From assembly GCF_014205055.1 (NCBI RefSeq), contig NZ_JACHMS010000001.1, positions 8,212,501-8,276,500 on the forward strand: a stretch of DNA of 64,000 nt. Reading direction: 5' to 3'. The number at the start of each line of letters is the position of its first letter. Position 1 is the first letter of the stretch. Source of the stretch: Streptomyces luteogriseus. Lineage in GTDB: Bacteria > Actinomycetota > Actinomycetes > Streptomycetales > Streptomycetaceae. Positions 25,287 through 32,452 of the stretch are shown in pieces. A program made the position numbers and the translations under genes. The notes beneath the pieces were generated by a model. That model was not told the DNA's origin. It ran no database searches and was given only the letters and a program-made list of their open reading frames with translations.

Positions 25287-27683
25287 CTACCGGTCCTTCG
25301 CCCCGGGAACCCGGACGTCGACCACGCACACGTCGTCCCGCCGCACGTCCGGCAGCATCCGCGCGAGCAACGGCCCCAGCGATCCGGGTCCGTCGCCGTG
25401 CGGAGCGGCCACCGCCTCGGCGAGCTGCTCCAGACCCCGGTCGATGCTGTCCGGGGGGTGCTCCACCAGGCCGTCGGTGTACAGGATGAGCCGGTCGCCC
25501 GGGTCGAGGCGGCACTCCGCCTCCTGGTAGACCGGCGTGGTGGACGCCCCGAGCAGCATGCCCCCGGGGCGGCGCAGGTACCGCGCCTCGCCGTCGCGCA
25601 GCAGCAGCGGCGGGGGATGCCCCGCCTGGGCCCAGACCAGGCGCCGGCGACGGGGGTCGTAGCGGGCCAGCACCATCGTGGCGGTCGCGTGGGAGTCGCG
25701 GGAGTGCAGCAGCAGCGTGTTCAGCCGGGCGAGCGCCCCGGTCAGCGACGAGCCCGTGATGACCATGCCCTTCGCGGTGAACCGGAGCTGGGCCATGGTG
25801 GCCACCGCGTCGACCCCGTGCCCGGCGACGTCGCCGACCACCAGCAGCGCGTCCCCGTCGGGCAGTTCGATCGCACTGAACCAGTCACCGCCGACGTGCA
25901 CACCCGACTGGGCCGGCAGATAGGCGACCTCGACGCGCAGCCCGGCCAGGTGCACGGGCCGGTTGGCCATCGGCAGCAGCGCGTGCTGGAGCCGGGAGGC
26001 CAGGGTCCGCTCGGCCTGGAGCACGTCGTGCTGCGTCAGGATCGCCCGCTCGCTCTCGACCAGGGCCAGCTCCGCGCGCCGCCGGGCGGTCATGTCCTGC
26101 ATGAAGCCGTGCACCTCGACGGGCGTGCCGTGCCGGTCGGCCACCGCCTCGGCCACCAGCCGCAGATGCCGGATGCCGCCGCTCGTCCGGATCCGGAACG
26201 GCACGTCGAACGGCCGCCCCTCGTAGACGAGTTCGTCGACGGCGCGCGTGAGCGCCGGGGTGTCCTCGGGGAGAGCGAGCTCCGGAACCTCGGTCAGCGG
26301 CACCGGGCCGTGCGCCGGGTCCCGGCCGACCAGGGAGAACACCTGGGTCGACCAGGAGGCCTCCTGTGTCACCAGGTTCCAGTTCGCCCAGCCGAGACTG
26401 CCCAGCCGCTGCAGGTCCGCCAGCCGCTGCTCCTGCCGGTCGGAGGAGCCGTGCCGGATCCACGAGACGACGAGGGCGTCGCCCAGCGGCGCCACCCGGG
26501 CCGTGTAGAGGGACAGCTCGGCGACGCCCGCCACGACCTCCTCGTGCGCGAACGGCTCGCCCTCGTAGGTCTTCCCGGTGGCCAGTACCTTCAGACAGCC
26601 CTGCCACAGCGGCTCGGCCGCCAAGGCCGGGCGCAGCTCCAGCAACCGCCGCCCGGCCGGTTCCTCACCGGTCCTTCCCAGCAGGTCGCCCACCTGGGCG
26701 GTGGCGGCCTCCACCCGGAAGTCCTCGGTCTCGCCCGTCGCGGCCCGCAGCGGCGTGAGCAGCATCGCCGCGATCGGCAGCGCCTCGAACAGCGCCTGCA
26801 CCGTGTCCGTGGCGGCGTCGGCGGCCCGCTCGGGCGGGGCGTCGAAGGCGCGCAACCGGCCGGCGCACAGCCCGGTCACGCCCCGCAGGTGGGAGCGGTC
26901 GCGCGGGGTGAACGCCCCGGCGCGGCCGCGCAGCACACCGATGCAGACCTCGGCCGAGCCCGCGGCGAGGACGGGCAGCCAGGCGCGCGAGCGCCACCGG
27001 TCGGGCGGATCCCCGATGAGCAGGTACCGCCGCTTGTCCGCGGAGAAGTCCTCCAGCCAGCGCGGCTCGCCCGCCCGCAGTGATTCCAGCGCCGCCATTC
27101 CGCTCAGCGGCGGTACCTGGAACCACTGGGCCGCCAGCTTGTCGTCGATGCCCGCGTGCCCGATCAGTTCGAGGCCGCCGTCGGGCCTGCGGGCGTAGAG
27201 CAGGACCGCGTCCGCCGACATGTCGGGGCCGAGATGGTCCAGCAGGCACCGGGCGAGGTCGTGCGGAGTCGTCACCCGAACGAGGGCCTGTCCGAGGCGG
27301 GCCAGGGCGGCGGTGACGTCGTCCGGCGCGGCCGACTGGTCCAGGGCTCCTGCCCGGGACCCGGGTGCGTCGACGCCGGGAAACTCATTCGCCCTGCCGG
27401 GGCCGGCCGGCGTGGGCACGAGGCCACCCAGGGTGATCCAGCACTCCTCCAGCAGGGTGTGACGTGCGGCTTTGGCCTGCTGGAGCAGTTGCTCGCCCGC
27501 CGCGTCGGCGGTACAGCCGCTCAGCGCCATCACCGCGCCCTTGGCCCGTTCCACGACAGCCGAGGTGGCCGCCTGGTCGCGCAGCCGGTCCAGCTCGGCG
27601 CGCTGCCGGGCGACGATCTTGGCCAGTTCGACCAGGTCCGGTGCGGCACCGGGCTGCGCCGGCGTCACGGGCTCGCTCGTCAC
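25287..27683 (-). CDS. ANTAR-GAF-PAS-SpoIIE multidomain PP2C phosphatase
   Basis: A 798-residue signalling protein. An ANTAR-like coiled-coil and RNA-binding region is at about residues 10-70 (VARQRAELDRLRDQ, then VVERAKGAVMAL). A GAF-like domain follows at about 120-260, PAS-like segments at about 270-520, and a C-terminal SpoIIE/PP2C phosphatase from about 545. The phosphatase metal motifs are GGDWFSAIEL, GDVAGHG, YTDGLVE and RRDDVCVVDV. It should dephosphorylate an anti-anti-sigma protein and so tune an alternative sigma factor. The start is taken as GTG 27683, with GTG 27701 an alternative. An ANTAR domain at the N-terminus of a phosphatase is unusual, since these mostly sit at C-termini of response regulators. 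Confidence 0.88.
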   Translation of the reverse strand: MTSEPVTPAQPGAAPDLVELAKIVARQRAELDRLRDQAATSAVVERAKGAVMALSGCTADAAGEQLLQQAKAARHTLLEECWITLGGLVPTPAGPGRANEFPGVDAPGSRAGALDQSAAPDDVTAALARLGQALVRVTTPHDLARCLLDHLGPDMSADAVLLYARRPDGGLELIGHAGIDDKLAAQWFQVPPLSGMAALESLRAGEPRWLEDFSADKRRYLLIGDPPDRWRSRAWLPVLAAGSAEVCIGVLRGRAGAFTPRDRSHLRGVTGLCAGRLRAFDAPPERAADAATDTVQALFEALPIAAMLLTPLRAATGETEDFRVEAATAQVGDLLGRTGEEPAGRRLLELRPALAAEPLWQGCLKVLATGKTYEGEPFAHEEVVAGVAELSLYTARVAPLGDALVVSWIRHGSSDRQEQRLADLQRLGSLGWANWNLVTQEASWSTQVFSLVGRDPAHGPVPLTEVPELALPEDTPALTRAVDELVYEGRPFDVPFRIRTSGGIRHLRLVAEAVADRHGTPVEVHGFMQDMTARRRAELALVESERAILTQHDVLQAERTLASRLQHALLPMANRPVHLAGLRVEVAYLPAQSGVHVGGDWFSAIELPDGDALLVVGDVAGHGVDAVATMAQLRFTAKGMVITGSSLTGALARLNTLLLHSRDSHATATMVLARYDPRRRRLVWAQAGHPPPLLLRDGEARYLRRPGGMLLGASTTPVYQEAECRLDPGDRLILYTDGLVEHPPDSIDRGLEQLAEAVAAPHGDGPGSLGPLLARMLPDVRRDDVCVVDVRVPGAKDR

Positions 27684-27789
27684 GCGTCGAGCATGGCACA
27701 CCTGGCCCGATTCGAAGACAGCCTTGTGCGCTCGGACTGCTCACCCGCCCCAGGCGCCCCATCGGTCGCACCGGTCCCCGGCGGACTGT

Positions 27790-28356
27790 TCAGTTGCCGT
27801 CGCGTGGGTACAGCCACAGCCGCAGCAGCCTGCTCAGACGTGGCATCACCAGATACGTCAGCACCGGCAGCAGGACCAGGGGGAAGACGGCGGACCGCAG
27901 GGGCAGCGGCCAGCCGGTGGTGTGGGGCGTGACCAGCCACTGGATGAGCAGGGTGAACGGGTAGGCGCCGAGGAAGGTCGTGAGGACCATCTTCCACCGG
28001 GGCGGGGCCTGGACGGTGGTACCGGGCAGGCTGAACCAGGTCTCCATGCCGGTCGTCGACTGGCGTTCGCTGCTGACCTCGGTGGCGATGTCCTCGATCC
28101 GCCGGTGCCACCGCGCGCGCTCTTCGGACTCCAGCCACGCGGCGAGCCGGTGCTGGTCGGACCAGCGCAGCACCGCGTGGTAGCGGTGGCCGTCCTCGGG
28201 TGTCAGCCAGGAGACGCCCTCATTGCCGGGGAACTGCCGGGCGCAGCGGGTGATGCCGTGCGTCCACTCCTCGAACCGCTCCTCGCGGCCGGGGCGCACC
28301 TGCCAGGTCAGGACCGTCGTCACGGGCTCGCCGCGCCGGGTTTCGGTGGTGCTCAT
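27790..28356 (-). CDS. ABM domain protein with C-terminal membrane helices
   Basis: A 188-residue protein combining an N-terminal antibiotic-biosynthesis-monooxygenase-type dimeric alpha/beta barrel (TVLTWQVRPGREERFEEWTHG, then RYHAVLRWSDQHRLAAWLESEER) with two membrane helices near 130-175 (MVLTTFLGAYPFTLLIQWLV and AVFPLVLLPVLTYLV). The barrel fold binds small aromatics or heme-like ligands; here it would be held at the membrane. The ATG at 28356 has a GGGGGA site. No biosynthetic genes adjoin it, so an antibiotic role should not be assumed. Confidence 0.82.
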   Translation of the reverse strand: MSTTETRRGEPVTTVLTWQVRPGREERFEEWTHGITRCARQFPGNEGVSWLTPEDGHRYHAVLRWSDQHRLAAWLESEERARWHRRIEDIATEVSSERQSTTGMETWFSLPGTTVQAPPRWKMVLTTFLGAYPFTLLIQWLVTPHTTGWPLPLRSAVFPLVLLPVLTYLVMPRLSRLLRLWLYPRDGN

Positions 28357-28399
28357 TCCCCCACGTGTGCCACGCGCGGCGCGAGTCATGCCCGCCGGC

Positions 28400-28780
28400 T
28401 CACGGCTGGCGGTTCGCCTCGACGAGGGCCTGGGTGACCGCCCGGACGCTGCGGGCGATGTGCTGGAGCTGCATGACCTCGGCCGCGTACAGCTTGATCG
28501 TGTGCTCGATGACGCCCTCGTGCAGGCCGAGTCCGGGCAGGTCGGCGCGGGCGGTCTGCAGGGCGGTGCGGGCGACCCGGATCTCGTTCTGGACCTGGAT
28601 CTGGGCGTGCCGGGCGAGGAGGACGGGGTGGCGGATGAACACGGGGTATCCGGCGTAACGCGTGGGCACCAGCTCGCGCAGCCACTTGGCCGCCGAGCGT
28701 TCCCAGTCGTAGCTGCCGGGCGTCTTGACCTGGCAGGGCCAGTCCGGGCTGATGCGCGTGGTCGTCAGGGGCATGATCAT
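28400..28780 (-). CDS. Hypothetical helical protein
   Basis: A 126-residue cytoplasmic protein starting MIMPLTTTRISPDWPCQVKTPGS. The second half is rich in predicted helix (ARHAQIQVQNEIRVARTAL and HEGVIEHTIKLYAAEVMQLQ). No known domain is recognised. The start is ATG 28780, with ATG 28774 possible. Its promoter region holds an unusually AT-rich segment and an 18-bp inverted repeat, so regulated expression is likely. Confidence 0.6.
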   Translation of the reverse strand: MIMPLTTTRISPDWPCQVKTPGSYDWERSAAKWLRELVPTRYAGYPVFIRHPVLLARHAQIQVQNEIRVARTALQTARADLPGLGLHEGVIEHTIKLYAAEVMQLQHIARSVRAVTQALVEANRQP

Positions 28781-28942
28781 CGCTCTCGGGTGTGCGGCGT
28801 CGTGTGGGTGGACGACGGGTCGGGGCGGCCCCGGCCTAGGGGATGGCCGGGGCCGCCACGAACACCCGGGACCCGGAGTGGGTAGGACCCGGCTCCACGG
28901 GTGCGGAACGGATCCGGAACAGCCGGGTCGCGATCCGTGAGC

Positions 28943-28992
28943 AGTATTTATATATGCCATCCGGTTTGCAAGGAGCATGAAAACATTCATGC
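28943..28992 (-). promoter_or_regulatory. Promoter and inverted repeat for the hypothetical gene at 28400-28780
   Basis: On the minus strand TTGCAA (28971-28966) and AATACT (28948-28943), spaced by 17 bp, form a housekeeping-type promoter in an AT-rich patch. Directly upstream is the perfect palindrome GCATGAA-n4-TTCATGC at 28975-28992, a position fitting an activator or a repressor of the -35 box. Confidence 0.45.
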
Positions 28993-29038
28993 GCGCTTTG
29001 TTGCGGATGCTCCCCATGTGAGGTCCGCCGAGGGCCGC

Positions 29039-29956
29039 TCAGTCCTTGAGGAAGAACTGGTGCTGGTCGGCGACCTGCTCGTACTCCTCCAGCCGCCCCT
29101 GCGTCCGCTCCGGATCCGCGTCCGTCATGGCCTGCAGCAGCGCCGAGCACATCACGCCCGGGGCCGCGTAGGAGTCGAAGACCAGTCGCGACCCGGTCCC
29201 GATGGCGAAGACGACGTCGGCCTCGTCAGCGAGCGGCCCGAGCGCCAGATCGGTGATCAGGGCGACCTTGAGCCCGGCGCCCCGCGCGACCCGGACGGCC
29301 GTCAGGGTCTCCTGGGCGTGCCGGGGCATGGAGAACGCCAGCACCCAGGTACCTCCCGCCTCCCGCGATTGCAGCAGCGCGTCGTAGGCGACACTGCCGC
29401 CCCGGGTCACGAGCCGTACGTCCGGATGGATCCGGCGGGCGGCGTAGGCGAAGTACTCGGCGAGGGAGACGGAGATGCGCAGCCCGAGGACCGTCAGCGG
29501 GGCGGACGAGGAGAGCTTGCGGCCGACGTCGATGACCACGCTCGGGTCGGCCAGGTCCCGCCGCAGGTTCTCCAGGTTCTCGATCTCGGCGTCGACCGCC
29601 GCCTGCAGTTCGTTGCCGTGCGTCTCCTCGGACGGGCCGACGGCGAGGGTGCCCAGGGCGATCGACTGGAGCTTCTCCCGCAGCGCCGGGTAACCGCTGA
29701 AGCCGACCGCCGAGGCGAACCGCGTCACCGAGGGCTGGCTCACCCCGACCCGGTCCGCGAGATCCGTGATCGACAGGAACGCCGCCTCGGTGATGTGCTC
29801 GATCAGGTACTGCGCGATGCGCCGCTGCCCCGGGGACAGCCGGGGCCGGTCGAAGAGCGCCCTGAGCTGGGCGGAGGGGGAGACCTCCGCTTCGGGGACG
29901 GCCTTCCCCGAGGTGATCGCGGATGCCTGTGCGCGTGCCTGCTGCGGCGATGGCAC
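29039..29956 (-). CDS. RpiR/MurR family transcriptional regulator
   Basis: A 305-residue regulator with an N-terminal RpiR helix-turn-helix (about residues 30-100, including SITDLADRVGVSQPSVTRFASAVGF) and a C-terminal SIS sugar-phosphate-binding domain (PLTVLGLRISVSLAEYFAYAA, then ALITDLALGPLADEADVVFAI). It should sense a phosphosugar. GTG 29956 is chosen because a strong AAGGAGG lies 8 nt upstream; the earlier GTG at 29980 would place that site inside the coding region. No obvious metabolic target is adjacent, so its regulon may be elsewhere. Confidence 0.88.
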   Translation of the reverse strand: MPSPQQARAQASAITSGKAVPEAEVSPSAQLRALFDRPRLSPGQRRIAQYLIEHITEAAFLSITDLADRVGVSQPSVTRFASAVGFSGYPALREKLQSIALGTLAVGPSEETHGNELQAAVDAEIENLENLRRDLADPSVVIDVGRKLSSSAPLTVLGLRISVSLAEYFAYAARRIHPDVRLVTRGGSVAYDALLQSREAGGTWVLAFSMPRHAQETLTAVRVARGAGLKVALITDLALGPLADEADVVFAIGTGSRLVFDSYAAPGVMCSALLQAMTDADPERTQGRLEEYEQVADQHQFFLKD

Positions 29957-30113
29957 CGGTGCGCCTCCTTCGTCTCCCACGGACGTTCAACATAGCTCAC
30001 GCACCGTAGTGACCAGGGCTTCCTCGGGCGGCATGAGCTGCCCCGGGCGGGGATACCCGTGCGCCGGGCGGGAACCCGCCGCCGCACACGACCCCCCGAG
30101 AGGAGCCGCCGGC

Positions 30114-30275
30114 ATGACCGTCCCGGAAGAGAACCGGCCCAAGACGCAGACCACCGACGACCTGCTGGACCACCACGACGAGAACCGTCCCCGCCCGCCG
30201 GGCGGGACCGGCCGCACGATGCGCGAGGCCCTGGAGGAGGCCGAGGTGCGCCCCGGCGACTACGACGACCGGTAG
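30114..30275 (+). CDS. Small acidic hypothetical protein
   Basis: A 53-residue hydrophilic protein starting MTVPEENRPKTQTTDD, rich in Asp, Glu, Arg and Pro, probably disordered. The ATG at 30114 has a GAGAGGAG site 9 nt upstream, which makes it a credible gene. No domain is recognised. It lies 51 bp before the DUF3662-like gene and may be in the same transcript. Confidence 0.6.
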   Translation: MTVPEENRPKTQTTDDLLDHHDENRPRPPGGTGRTMREALEEAEVRPGDYDDR

Positions 30276-30326
30276 GGCACCGGCACCCCCGACCGAACCG
30301 ACGACGCTTCCGGCAGGAGAGACGGC

Positions 30327-30728
30327 ATGAGCGCGCTGAGTGCGCTGGAACAGACCCTGGAGAACCGATGGGACGCGCTGTGGGCGCGGCTCCGCGACAA
30401 GGAACCCGTCGAGGTCCTCGACGCCCTGCAACGTGAGTGCGACGACAACGCCGTCGTGTGCCGTGAGGGACGTGTCATGGTCCCCAACGCCTACGACGTG
30501 GAACTGCCCGACGACGTGCACGAGCACCTGACCCGCACCGGCACCGACGTGGGCCAGGCCCTCACCGACAGCCTGTCCCGCCACGCGGAACGACGCGGCT
30601 ACGAGTTCGCCGGCCCGCTGGCGGTCCACGTGGCGAGGTGCCCCGACGTGCCCAACGGCCGCTACCGGGTGGCCTCCAGGGTCATGCAGCACGTGAGCGC
30701 AGACGGGTTCTTCCACGCGATGCACTGA
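30327..30728 (+). CDS. Stand-alone DUF3662 (FhaA N-terminal-like) protein
   Basis: A 133-residue protein matching the N-terminal domain of FhaA-type proteins. It shows LEQTLENRWDALWARL, then EVLDALQRECDDNAVV, VMVPNAYDVELPDDVHEHL and GYEFAGPLAVHVARCPDVPNGRYRV. In full FhaA proteins this domain is followed by a long linker and an FHA phosphothreonine-binding domain, and they act with Ser/Thr kinases and cell-wall enzymes. Here the protein ends after the first domain. It has a GGCAGGAGAG site. A truncated regulator or decoy is possible; function is inferred only from the domain. Confidence 0.78.
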   Translation: MSALSALEQTLENRWDALWARLRDKEPVEVLDALQRECDDNAVVCREGRVMVPNAYDVELPDDVHEHLTRTGTDVGQALTDSLSRHAERRGYEFAGPLAVHVARCPDVPNGRYRVASRVMQHVSADGFFHAMH

Positions 30729-30745
30729 CGTACGCGCCCCCGCAC

Positions 30746-32431
30746 TCAACGGCGGTACACCGTGATCGAGTGCCCGACGTCATCGACGGGGCGGCTGCCG
30801 CCGATCAACTCGGCCAGCCGCCCCGAGGCCTTCGCGGCCGCCGAGTCCGACACGACCAGCAGTCCCCGCACCTCGTGGACCGGCACGTGCCGGGGATCCG
30901 AGGCCTCGATGCCGTAGAAGGACGGCACCCCACTGCCCTTGTACACGAGCCACACCCGTTCACCCCGGTACCGGTCGCGGAGCCGGTCCGCGAGCCGCCC
31001 GAGGTCCTGCCCCCAGTCCACGTTCGAGTCGTGCAGCCACTGCCGGGTCCTGCCCGGCCCCCCGAACGCCTCGTTGGAGTAGGGCAGATAGTAGGGATAC
31101 GCCCGCGCCGAACTGACAGCGGCGAAGGCCACCAGAACGGCCACCCCCAAGGCCGCCCACCGCCGCCCCACCATGAGCACGCACCCGGCCGCGACCGCGA
31201 GGAACAGCGGCAGGAACACGGCGTAGCGGGTTCCGAAGTCCCGCGCCCCCTGCATGGCCGCCATCAGCAGCACCAGCGGCGCGGCCAGCACACACGGTGC
31301 GACGGGCCGCAGCCGCCGGAGCGCGACGACGACCGCGGCGCCCGCGGCCCACAGTACGAGCATCCCCAGGGGGGTCTTCACCAGCAGCGCGGCCGGCAGG
31401 TAGTACCAGAGCGATCCGTCGTACAGCCGTCCGAACAGAAAACCCTGCCAGGGCCGGTTCTCCAGCCCGAACTGCACGCGCATCCCGTCCCGGTAGGCCT
31501 CCGGGAAGGGCAGGAGCCGGACCAGCAGCCCCCGCAGGCCGTGCACCACGGGCACGTGCTGCTCCGGAGTCCAGCGCAGCCGTGGATCGACCATCAGGTA
31601 CGTGACCCACACGACCGTGATCGCGGCGAGAGCCACGACCCCCGCGCCGGCCATCGCGCGAACGAGCCGCCGGCCTCCCGCGGACGCCTTCCACACCGAC
31701 ACGGCGGCCAGCGCCATCAGCACCGGCACGGCGGCCAACGTACTCATCTTCGTGGCCAGTGCGGCGCCGAGTGACAGACCCGCGAGCGGCACGTACAGCC
31801 ACGGTCTCCGGCGCGCCCGCCACACCAGCCACGCCGAGGTCAGCACGAACCCGGCGGCCGGCACGTCGAGCGTCGCGAGCGAGCCGTGGGCGATGACGTC
31901 GGGGGAGAAGCAGTACAGCGCGAGCGCGGCCGACCCCGCGGGAGGCCCGGCCAGTTCACGCGCGAAGGCGAACACCACCAGCCCGAACGACAGGGTCAGC
32001 GCGATCACCGGAAGGCGGGCCCGGAGCATCAGCCGCCAGGGATCGTTGCCCGACTCGTACAGCAGCTGCCGGCCCAACTGCCCCTGGTCTCCGGCGAAGC
32101 CCGGGGCGAGGCGCGGATCCGCGAGGGCGACTCCGGCACCGATGACCAGCTTGCCCAGCGGCGGATGCTCGGGGTTGTGCCGCAGCCGGTGCTCGTGCAC
32201 GTACTCCGCGGCCGCGCCCACGTACACCGGTTCGTCGATCGTGGGGGTCTGGCGCACGGCGGTCGTGACCATCGCGAAGGCCATCTGGGCGAGCAGTACG
32301 GTCACCAGGAGCCGTACCGGCCACCGTCTGCCCGGCCGCCGTGTGGTGCCGACAGGTCCCGGGGGCGGGAGCGACACCGGCCGGGGAACGGCGGGAGCGA
32401 TCCAGAGGTCCCTCATGGGCCCACTCTGCAT
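30746..32431 (-). CDS. Membrane glycosyltransferase, PMT/ArnT (GT39) type
   Basis: A 561-residue polytopic membrane protein of the GT-C fold. The diagnostic acidic motif in the first external loop is QTPTIDEPVYVGAA, followed by RHNPEHPPLGKLVIG. About ten hydrophobic helices fill residues 40-440, and a soluble C-terminal part ends in VDDVGHSITVYRR. It should transfer a sugar from a polyprenyl-phosphate donor to a protein or glycan outside the membrane. Start ATG 32431 is given; ATG 32416 is possible. It may be co-transcribed with the upstream PAP2-type gene, which ends 21 bp before it. Confidence 0.85.
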   Translation of the reverse strand: MQSGPMRDLWIAPAVPRPVSLPPPGPVGTTRRPGRRWPVRLLVTVLLAQMAFAMVTTAVRQTPTIDEPVYVGAAAEYVHEHRLRHNPEHPPLGKLVIGAGVALADPRLAPGFAGDQGQLGRQLLYESGNDPWRLMLRARLPVIALTLSFGLVVFAFARELAGPPAGSAALALYCFSPDVIAHGSLATLDVPAAGFVLTSAWLVWRARRRPWLYVPLAGLSLGAALATKMSTLAAVPVLMALAAVSVWKASAGGRRLVRAMAGAGVVALAAITVVWVTYLMVDPRLRWTPEQHVPVVHGLRGLLVRLLPFPEAYRDGMRVQFGLENRPWQGFLFGRLYDGSLWYYLPAALLVKTPLGMLVLWAAGAAVVVALRRLRPVAPCVLAAPLVLLMAAMQGARDFGTRYAVFLPLFLAVAAGCVLMVGRRWAALGVAVLVAFAAVSSARAYPYYLPYSNEAFGGPGRTRQWLHDSNVDWGQDLGRLADRLRDRYRGERVWLVYKGSGVPSFYGIEASDPRHVPVHEVRGLLVVSDSAAAKASGRLAELIGGSRPVDDVGHSITVYRR

Positions 32432-32452
32432 CAGCCCCCGCCGTGGAAAGCG

